13,318 bases of DNA from assembly GCA_035296705.1 (NCBI GenBank), contig DATHAL010000085.1, forward strand, positions 1-13,318. The letters are read 5' to 3'. The number at the start of each line of letters is the position of its first letter. Within the stretch, counting starts at the first letter, position 1. A program made the translations under genes and the position numbers. Positions 1 through 5,027 of this stretch are shown in pieces. The stretch comes from WHSW01 sp035296705 (GTDB lineage Bacteria; Actinomycetota; Thermoleophilia; Solirubrobacterales; 70-9). The notes beneath the pieces are model-generated. The model saw nothing but the letters and a program-made list of their open reading frames with translations. It was not told the DNA's origin and did not search any database.

Positions 1-146
1 GAGACCGTGAAGTCGAAGGCGAGGATGATCGCCAGGACGAGCGTGCCGAGCGCCCCCGCGGGCACCACCCAGCGCACGGCGACCCGGGGCAGGACCAGCG
101 CCAGGACGCCGGTCGCGAGCGGCAGCCAGAGCAGAACGTTCAGCAT
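1..146 (-). CDS. nuoM: NADH-quinone oxidoreductase subunit M, N-terminal part (cut by window edge)
   Basis: NuoM is one of the three antiporter-like subunits of the complex I membrane arm. Only the first 48 codons are visible; the rest lies left of the window. The start is ATG at 146-144, with a good ribosome binding site (GGAGGG on the minus strand, just upstream). The visible peptide begins MLNVLLWLPLATGVLAL and is strongly hydrophobic, which fits the first one or two membrane helices of NuoM. It follows nuoL after an 82-bp spacer, the usual L-M order. The short length alone would not identify it, so the call rests on hydrophobicity plus position. The conserved proton-channel residues of NuoM are not in view. 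Confidence 0.9.
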   Translation of the reverse strand, partial: MLNVLLWLPLATGVLALVLPRVAVRWVVPAGALGTLVLAIILAFDFTV

Positions 147-221
147 CGAGACCCTCCGGCGGCCGTCGGGCGCTGGCCGGCGGCCGGACGGACCGTGCTC
201 CGCCGCAGCGACGTGGCGAGC

Positions 222-241
222 GGCGAGCTCACGAGCTCGCC
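222..241. repeat. Near-perfect palindrome over the nuoL stop codon (RNA hairpin)
   Basis: GGCGAGCTC at 222-230 and GAGCTCGCC at 233-241 are exact reverse complements with a 2-base spacer. In minus-strand RNA this gives an 8-bp stem with a CGUG tetraloop. It contains the nuoL TGA stop (231-229) and starts the 82-bp nuoL-nuoM spacer (147-228), the only sizeable same-strand gap in the operon apart from the nuoI-nuoJ break. No run of U follows on the minus strand, so it is not a standard intrinsic terminator. It could act as an mRNA-stability element or partial attenuator, or be fortuitous. The spacer also holds a 10-bp direct repeat CCGGCGGCCG at 156-165 and 177-186. Confidence 0.5.
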
Positions 242-2235
242 ACCAGGAAGTAGATGCCGAGCGCGGCGAATCCGCCGAGCAGCAGCAGGGCGTAAGCCCG
301 CACGAAGCCCGACTGCGCACCGCGCACGACGTCGCCGGCTCCCCGCACGAGACCGACCGCGCCCCCGACGATGCCTCCTACCACGTAGCGCTCGAAGATC
401 GAGTTGGCGAATCGCCCCAGGGCGATCGCCGGACGGTAGAAGAGCGCGTCCTGAAGCTCGTCGAAGTACCACTTGCCCAGCAGGAAGCGGTGCAGCCGGG
501 GCAGCCACCCGATCAGGCGCCCGGCCAACCCGGGTCGCGCGACCCAGAAGAGATAGGCGATCGCGATGCCCACGATCGAGAGCGCCGCCCCGATCGCGAG
601 CCCGAGCCAGGCGGCGGAGTCCGTCGGCACCGTGTCGTGGAAGATCGAGCTCTCGAACGTCGGCTCGAGGAAGCTCTCGAGCACGTCGTCGACCCCCGGG
701 ATCTGGATCAGGCCGGCGAACAGCGCGCCGAAGCCGAGCACCGCCATCGCGACCCGCATCGGCCACTCCCGCTCGGCGATGTGATGCTCGGGCCCCGGGA
801 ATCCCACGTCGACGTCCTCGCGCTCGCCGGTCGCAGGATTCTCCGGTTCCGCGTGGACGATGTGCCCCCGCTCGAGCTCGCGCGCCTCGGCGACGGGCTC
901 GCCGGTGACGACGCGGAAGCCGATCCGAAACGAGTAAAAAGCGGTCAGCAGCGCCCCGAGGTAGCCGCCGATCGCGAAGATCCAGTACATCCCGCCGCGG
1001 TCGGCCGCGAAGACGAGGATCTCGTCCTTCGAGAAGAAGCCCGAGGTGAACGGAAAGGCTGCCAGCGCAAGGCAGCCGACGATCAGCAGCCGCGAGGTGA
1101 ACGGCATCGCCCGCCAAAAGCCACCCATCAGGTCGATGTTCTGGCGGTTCGCCATCGCCGCGATCACCGAGCCGGCGGCCATGAACAAAAGCGCCTTGAA
1201 GAAGGCGTGGGTCATGAGGTGAAAGAGGCCGGCACCGTAGGCGCCGATCGAGACGCCGACGATCATGTAGCCGATCTGGCTCATCGTCGAGTAGGCGATG
1301 ATCCGCTTGAGATCCGTGACCGCGAGCGCGATCGTCGCCGCGATCAAGAGCGTCGCAAGCCCGAGGAACGCGGCGATGTCGGCGGCCGTCGGCGCGAGCT
1401 CGAACAGCGGGAACATGCGCGCGATCAGGTAGACACCGGCGGTGACCATGGTCGCCGCGTGGATCAACGCCGACACCGGAGTCGGTCCCTCCATCGCGTC
1501 CGGGAGCCATGTGTGGAGCGGCACCTGCGCCGACTTCGCGAACGCCCCGACGCAGATCAGCAGGCAGATCGCGACCACCACGCCCTCGTTGGTGGTGAAG
1601 GTCTCGCGCGCGGCATCGAACGACGCCAGGAAGTCGAAGGTGCCGAGCTCGCGAAAGATGAAGAACGCAGCCAGGACGAGGCCGACGTCGCCGACGACGT
1701 TGATCACGAACGCCTTCATCCCGGCGGTGGTCGCGGTGTAGCGCCGGTACCAGAAGCTGATCAGCGCGTAGGACGCGAAGCCGACGAACGCCCAGCCGAC
1801 GATCAGGATCACGAAGTTGCCGGCGAGGACCAGCAGCAGCATCGAAAAGACGAAGAAGTTGAGGTAGGAGAAGAAGCGGGAGTAGCCGCGGTCGGAGTCC
1901 ATGTAGGCGAGCGAGTAGAGGTGGATCAGCGCCGAGACGCCGGTCACCACGAGGCACATGAACACCGACAGCGGGTCGACGAGGATGCCGAGCTGGATGT
2001 CGAGCCCGGCGGCGGAGGCGTAGCTGTAGAGCGAGTCGGTGAGCTCGCGCGCATCGCTCGGCTCGCCCTGGAGCTGGATCAGGGCGCCGATGGAGCAGAT
2101 GAAGGCGAGCGTGATCGCGCCGGTCCCGATCCAGCCGGCGGTGCGGCCCGGCAGCGCCCGCCAGCCGCAGGCGATGACCATGCTGCCGGCGAGCGGCAGC
2201 GCGAGGACGAGCCAGGCCCAGCTCGTCGCGCTCAT
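229..2235 (-). CDS. nuoL: NADH-quinone oxidoreductase subunit L (668 aa)
   Basis: NuoL is the distal antiporter-like proton-pumping subunit of the complex I membrane arm. The family core is clear: AKSAQVPLHTWLPDAMEGP around residues 233-250, TDLKRIIAYSTMSQIGYM at 307-324, HLMTHAFFKALLF at 339-351 and GFFSKDEIL at 399-407. Lys234, His259, Asp308, His339, His343 and Lys347 match E. coli K229, H254, D303, H334, H338 and K342 at a constant offset of 5. The C-terminal amphipathic lateral-helix region and last membrane helix (about 585-668) are present, with the typical KWYFDEL motif. ATG 2235 overlaps the nuoK stop by one base and has an AGAGG site upstream. Oddities: Ala149 sits where E. coli has Glu144 (GWAFVG instead of GWEGVG), and Val180 sits where E. 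coli has Arg175. A charged loop at about 444-492 is rich in Glu and Asp. Identity is certain; the effect of the substitutions is unknown. Confidence 0.98.
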   Translation of the reverse strand: MSATSWAWLVLALPLAGSMVIACGWRALPGRTAGWIGTGAITLAFICSIGALIQLQGEPSDARELTDSLYSYASAAGLDIQLGILVDPLSVFMCLVVTGVSALIHLYSLAYMDSDRGYSRFFSYLNFFVFSMLLLVLAGNFVILIVGWAFVGFASYALISFWYRRYTATTAGMKAFVINVVGDVGLVLAAFFIFRELGTFDFLASFDAARETFTTNEGVVVAICLLICVGAFAKSAQVPLHTWLPDAMEGPTPVSALIHAATMVTAGVYLIARMFPLFELAPTAADIAAFLGLATLLIAATIALAVTDLKRIIAYSTMSQIGYMIVGVSIGAYGAGLFHLMTHAFFKALLFMAAGSVIAAMANRQNIDLMGGFWRAMPFTSRLLIVGCLALAAFPFTSGFFSKDEILVFAADRGGMYWIFAIGGYLGALLTAFYSFRIGFRVVTGEPVAEARELERGHIVHAEPENPATGEREDVDVGFPGPEHHIAEREWPMRVAMAVLGFGALFAGLIQIPGVDDVLESFLEPTFESSIFHDTVPTDSAAWLGLAIGAALSIVGIAIAYLFWVARPGLAGRLIGWLPRLHRFLLGKWYFDELQDALFYRPAIALGRFANSIFERYVVGGIVGGAVGLVRGAGDVVRGAQSGFVRAYALLLLGGFAALGIYFLVASS

Positions 2236-2534
2236 CAGCCTCTGAGCTCCCGGATGTCGTCGACGTTGAGCGGGATCCGCCGGCGGAACATCGCCACGAT
2301 CAGTCCGAGCCCGACGACGACCTCGCAGGCCGCCACGACCATCACGATCAGCGCGAAGACCTGGCCCTCTTCGTTACCGGAGGAGCGCGAGAACGCGACG
2401 AGCGCCAGGTTGCCCGCGTTCAGCATCAGCTCGAGGCAGAGCAGGATCACGAGCGGGCTGCGCCGGATCAGCACTCCTCCGGCGCCGATCGCGAACAAAA
2501 GCGCGGAGAGCACGATGTACCAGGTGACGTCCAC
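2235..2534 (-). CDS. nuoK: NADH-quinone oxidoreductase subunit K (99 aa)
   Basis: NuoK is a small three-helix subunit that links the quinone-site end of the membrane arm to the antiporter subunits. The length is typical for the family (about 100 aa). The hallmark membrane-embedded glutamates are present: Glu35 in LELMLNAGNLAL and Glu71 in AACEVVVGLGL, matching E. coli NuoK Glu36 and Glu72. The start is GTG at 2534-2532, overlapping the nuoJ TAG by one base, and the TGA overlaps the nuoL ATG by one base, so J, K and L are probably translationally coupled. The C-terminus ends in a basic then polar tail (RRRIPLNVDDIRELRG). Nothing is missing or broken. Confidence 0.98.
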   Translation of the reverse strand: MDVTWYIVLSALLFAIGAGGVLIRRSPLVILLCLELMLNAGNLALVAFSRSSGNEEGQVFALIVMVVAACEVVVGLGLIVAMFRRRIPLNVDDIRELRG

Positions 2535-3067
2535 TACGCAGCCACCTCTGGGGTTCGCTTGCGCTCGCGCTTTCGCGCCGCGAGCACGATCGCTCCCACT
2601 GCCGCGATCAGGAGGAGCAGCGAGGCCGCCTCGAACGCGACCAGGAAGCGCTCGAGCAGGAGCTTCCCGATCGACCCGGGCGAGCCGAACCCGGCCTGCA
2701 CGGTCGGCCCTTCGGACTCGACGGCCTGAAGCGAGGTGCCGACGACCGCGACCGAGACCTCGATGAAGAGCGCCCCCGCCAACACGGGCGCCAGGAGGCG
2801 CTGCCCCGGGATCGTCTCCCAGAGCGGCTCCTCCGCGGCGCCGACGTATGCGGAGACGAACAGGTAGAGAACCATCACCGCCCCGGCGTAGACGACGATC
2901 TGCGCGGCGGCGATGAACTCGGCGTAGAGCAGCAGGAAGAGGCCGGCCAGCGAGATCAGGTGGACGATCAAAGCAAGCACGCTGTAGAAGGGGTTGCGAA
3001 GGGCGATCACGGCGATCGCACCTCCGATCGCGCCGATCGCGCCGGCGAAGAAGGCGACCTCGACCAC
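2534..3067 (-). CDS. nuoJ: NADH-quinone oxidoreductase subunit J (177 aa)
   Basis: NuoJ is a five-helix membrane-arm subunit; its third helix is implicated in coupling quinone reduction to proton pumping. The conserved block runs from NPFYSVLALIVHL (25-37) through AGLFLLLYAEFIAAAQIVVY (41-60) and AGAVMVLYLF (61-70). A second conserved stretch is RFLVAFEAASLLLLIAAVGA (140-159), and the protein ends in a basic tail. After the YAGA motif the sequence YLFVSAYVG departs from the FLFVIM-type sequence I recall for many homologues. The start is GTG at 3067-3065. The next minus-strand gene upstream (nuoI) ends 416 bases away with an opposite-strand gene in between, so nuoJ heads the second part of the operon. 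I see no convincing minus-strand promoter in 3068-3169, so readthrough from nuoI is likely. Confidence 0.97.
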   Translation of the reverse strand: MVEVAFFAGAIGAIGGAIAVIALRNPFYSVLALIVHLISLAGLFLLLYAEFIAAAQIVVYAGAVMVLYLFVSAYVGAAEEPLWETIPGQRLLAPVLAGALFIEVSVAVVGTSLQAVESEGPTVQAGFGSPGSIGKLLLERFLVAFEAASLLLLIAAVGAIVLAARKRERKRTPEVAA

Positions 3068-3102
3068 TTAGCGACGCCCCCGCCGCTGCGTGGTGGACGA
3101 GG

Positions 3103-3131
3103 TTGACCCGCTCGGGGCAGGATGGTTGGAT
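3103..3131 (+). promoter_or_regulatory. Candidate sigma70-type promoter for the DUF4242 gene
   Basis: TTGACC at 3103-3108 matches five of six bases of the -35 consensus. After a 17-base spacer comes TTGGAT at 3126-3131, a weak -10 box that keeps the first T and the final AT. Transcription would start near 3138, giving a leader of about 30 bases. It lies in the 102-bp divergent gap between nuoJ and the plus-strand gene, where a promoter is needed. This is a pattern match only. Confidence 0.4.
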
Positions 3132-3150
3132 CGCCTCAACCGAGGCGATC
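3129..3150. promoter_or_regulatory. Perfect 9-bp inverted repeat over the putative -10 / leader (operator or hairpin)
   Basis: GATCGCCTC at 3129-3137 and GAGGCGATC at 3142-3150 are exact reverse complements with a 4-base AACC spacer. The repeat overlaps the putative -10 box and start point of the plus-strand DUF4242 gene and ends 7 bases before its Shine-Dalgarno sequence. That placement suits a repressor-binding operator. Alternatively it is a leader-RNA hairpin, or a hairpin met by antisense transcription running from nuoI to nuoJ. No U-run follows on either side, so an intrinsic terminator is unlikely. Confidence 0.5.
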
Positions 3151-3169
3151 GACGACGAGGGGAGATCCC

Positions 3170-3466
3170 ATGAACACGTATGTGATCCTGCGCCGAAGCG
3201 GTTGGCAGTCGCCGGCGGAGCTCGAGGAGGCCGCGGGCCGGTCGAGCAAGGTCGGAGACGAGCAGATGCCCGACGATATCCGCTGGATCCGCAGCTACGT
3301 CCTCGAGGAGGGCGGCAGCACGGTCGGCACCGTGTGCGTCTACCAGGCGACCAGCGAGGAGGCGATCCGTAAGCACGGCGAGCTCGCGGACCTGCCGGTG
3401 GACGAGGTCATCCCGGTCGCAGACACCGTGCTCGTCCGGCCGGACCCGGCGCCCGCAGCGGCCTAG
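3170..3466 (+). CDS. DUF4242 / SCO4226-type nickel-binding-like protein (98 aa)
   Basis: This small soluble protein resembles the DUF4242 family, whose studied member SCO4226 of Streptomyces coelicolor binds nickel. Visible features are an opening strand MNTYVILRR, a helix SPAELEEAAGRSSKV (14-28), the central segment DIRWIRSYVLEEGG (36-49), a strand TVGTVCVYQA (51-60), and the family-like end TSEEAIRKHGELADLPVDEV (61-80). Candidate metal ligands are limited (His69, Cys56, acidic residues), so metal binding is inferred from the family. The ATG at 3170 has a strong GAGGGGAG site five bases upstream; an earlier in-frame ATG at 3122 has none and would put the inverted repeat inside the gene. The gene runs opposite to the nuo operon: head-to-head with nuoJ and tail-to-tail with nuoI, 17 bases apart. 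A link to complex I is not shown; it may be a passenger insertion. Confidence 0.88.
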   Translation: MNTYVILRRSGWQSPAELEEAAGRSSKVGDEQMPDDIRWIRSYVLEEGGSTVGTVCVYQATSEEAIRKHGELADLPVDEVIPVADTVLVRPDPAPAAA

Positions 3467-3483
3467 TTTCACTTCGCTCCGGC

Positions 3484-4032
3484 TCACTCGCCCTCCCGGC
3501 GCAGGGGCGTGCGCTCGATCGGCTCCGCGAGCAGCATCTCCTTGGTGAAGATCAGGTCGCTGCGGTTGTAGTCGGCCAGCTCGTAGTCGTGGCCCATCGT
3601 GATCGCGTCGAACGGGCAGGCGACCTCGCAGTACCCGCAGAAGATGCACCGCGCGAGGTTGATCTCATAGACCGCGGCGTAGCGCTCCCCGGCTGAGACC
3701 CTGTCCTCCGGGTCGTTCTCCGCCGCGACCACGCGGATGCAGTCGGCCGGGCAGGCGGCGGCGCAGAGCGAGCAGCCCACGCACTTCTCGAGCCCCGTGT
3801 CCTCGAAGCGGTGGAGCTTGTGGCGGCCGCGAAAGCGCGGGTAGACCGGGGTCTTCTCCTCCGGGTACTGGATCGTCACCGGGCCCTCGATCAGCCGCGC
3901 GAGCGTCGTGCGCAGGCCGCGCAGGGTCTCGCCGAACGCGCGGTACGCGCCGCGGGCGCCGCCGGGCTCCGGCCCGCGCTGCACGGCGACGACCTCGTCG
4001 GCGTCCTCGAGGTAGGGGAACTCGTCGCTCAC
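3484..4032 (-). CDS. nuoI: NADH-quinone oxidoreductase subunit I, 2x[4Fe-4S] ferredoxin-like (182 aa)
   Basis: NuoI carries the N6a and N6b [4Fe-4S] clusters that pass electrons from NuoG towards NuoB near the quinone site. Both ligand sets are intact: Cys84, 87, 90 and 94 (CVGCSLCAAACP) and Cys129, 132, 135 and 139 (CIFCGYCEVACP). YPRFRGRHKL at about 64-73 and the region after the second cluster (AITMGHDYELADYNRSDLIFTKEMLL, split here over residues 143-168) are also family-like. The first ~35 residues are an acidic, variable extension. GTG at 4032-4030 overlaps the nuoH TGA by four bases, which fixes the start well. It is the last gene before the operon is interrupted by the opposite-strand DUF4242 gene. 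Confidence 0.98.
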   Translation of the reverse strand: MSDEFPYLEDADEVVAVQRGPEPGGARGAYRAFGETLRGLRTTLARLIEGPVTIQYPEEKTPVYPRFRGRHKLHRFEDTGLEKCVGCSLCAAACPADCIRVVAAENDPEDRVSAGERYAAVYEINLARCIFCGYCEVACPFDAITMGHDYELADYNRSDLIFTKEMLLAEPIERTPLRREGE

Positions 4033-5027
4033 GCTACGACCACCAGTACCGCCGTCACCAGCACGTTCAACGTCGCGAGCGGCAGGAGCACCTTCCAGCC
4101 CAGGCTCATGAGCTGGTCGTAGCGAAGCCGCGGCAGCGTCGCCCGCACCCAGATGAAGACGCAGATCAGCGCGAGGATCTTGCCGATCATCCAGATCGGG
4201 TCGAGCCAGCCGGGCCCGGGCCCCATCCAGCCGCCGAGGAAGAACGCGACCGCGATCCCCGAGACCACGAACATCTCCAGGTACTCGGCGAGCAAAAACG
4301 AAGCGAAGCGGGTGCCGCCGTACTCGGTCTGGAAGCCCTGGACGAGCTCCGAGTCCGCCTCCGGGAGGTCGAACGGCGCCCGGCTCGTCTCCGCGAACCC
4401 CGCGACCATGAAGATGATGAAGCCGACGAACTGCGGGATCACATACCAGAGCTCGCCCTGCGCCTCGACCACGGAGACCAGCGAGAGCGAGCCGGCCATC
4501 ATGATCGCGCCGAGGAGCGAGAGGCCCATCGCGACCTCGTAGGAGATGAGCTGCGCCGCCGAGCGCATCGCGCCGAGGAAGCTGTACTTCGAGCCGGAGG
4601 ACCAGCCGGAGAGCAGCAGGCCGTAGAACGAGATCGACCCGAAGGCGAAGAAGTAAAGGACGCCGATCGGCACGTCGATCCCGTAGAACCCGACGCCGTC
4701 CTTGACGTTGCCGAACGGCAGGATCGCGATCGTCGTGATCCCGGAGAAGATCACGAGCGCCGGCCCGATGGCGTAGAGGAAGGGCACCGCCGCGTCCGGC
4801 CGGAAGACCTGCTTTCCGACCAGCTTGAGGATGTCGGCCACCGGCTGAAGGAGCCCGACCGGGCCGACCCGGTTCGGCCCGTAGCGGTGCTGAAAACGGC
4901 CGATCAGCTTGCGCTCGACCACGGTCAGGACCGGGACGATCATGAAAACCACCAGGAAGATGACCAGCGACTTGACGATCATGATCCAGGCCGCCTCGGC
5001 AAAGCCGACGTCCGCGACCGGGATCAC
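4029..5027 (-). CDS. nuoH: NADH-quinone oxidoreductase subunit H (332 aa)
   Basis: NuoH is the membrane subunit that forms most of the quinone chamber with NuoB and NuoD. It has about eight hydrophobic helices. Conserved motifs are VVERKLIGRFQHRYGPNRVGP (VERK at 37-40, GPNRVGP at 50-56), AETSRAPFDLPEADSEL (212-228) and RATLPRLRYDQLM (295-307). The length is typical. The frame stays open upstream, but that part overlaps nuoG. GTG at 5027-5025 overlaps the nuoG TGA by four bases and gives the expected short polar N-terminus (V/M-IPVADVGFAEAAW) before helix 1. The 3' end overlaps nuoI by four bases. No key residue appears to be lost. Confidence 0.97.
   Translation of the reverse strand: MIPVADVGFAEAAWIMIVKSLVIFLVVFMIVPVLTVVERKLIGRFQHRYGPNRVGPVGLLQPVADILKLVGKQVFRPDAAVPFLYAIGPALVIFSGITTIAILPFGNVKDGVGFYGIDVPIGVLYFFAFGSISFYGLLLSGWSSGSKYSFLGAMRSAAQLISYEVAMGLSLLGAIMMAGSLSLVSVVEAQGELWYVIPQFVGFIIFMVAGFAETSRAPFDLPEADSELVQGFQTEYGGTRFASFLLAEYLEMFVVSGIAVAFFLGGWMGPGPGWLDPIWMIGKILALICVFIWVRATLPRLRYDQLMSLGWKVLLPLATLNVLVTAVLVVVA

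Noticed and set aside
140..1957. A 605-codon minus-strand frame overlapping nuoL in another phase
   Set aside because: Arg-rich nonsense-like sequence; nuoL in the other phase has all family motifs.
7..2766. A 919-codon open frame on the plus strand, opposite nuoL/K/J
   Set aside because: Its translation is Arg/Asp/Glu/Gly-biased with no recognisable domain. It is an antisense shadow of GC-rich coding DNA, while the minus strand encodes clear NuoL, NuoK and NuoJ.
3467..3483. Intrinsic terminator between the convergent DUF4242 and nuoI ends
   Set aside because: The 17-base gap has no GC-rich stem followed by a T-run on either strand.
3068..3649. A 193-codon minus-strand frame joining the nuoI end to nuoJ
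   Set aside because: It overlaps nuoI and the plus-strand DUF4242 gene out of phase and shows no protein-like pattern; the DUF4242 frame has a strong ribosome site and family match.
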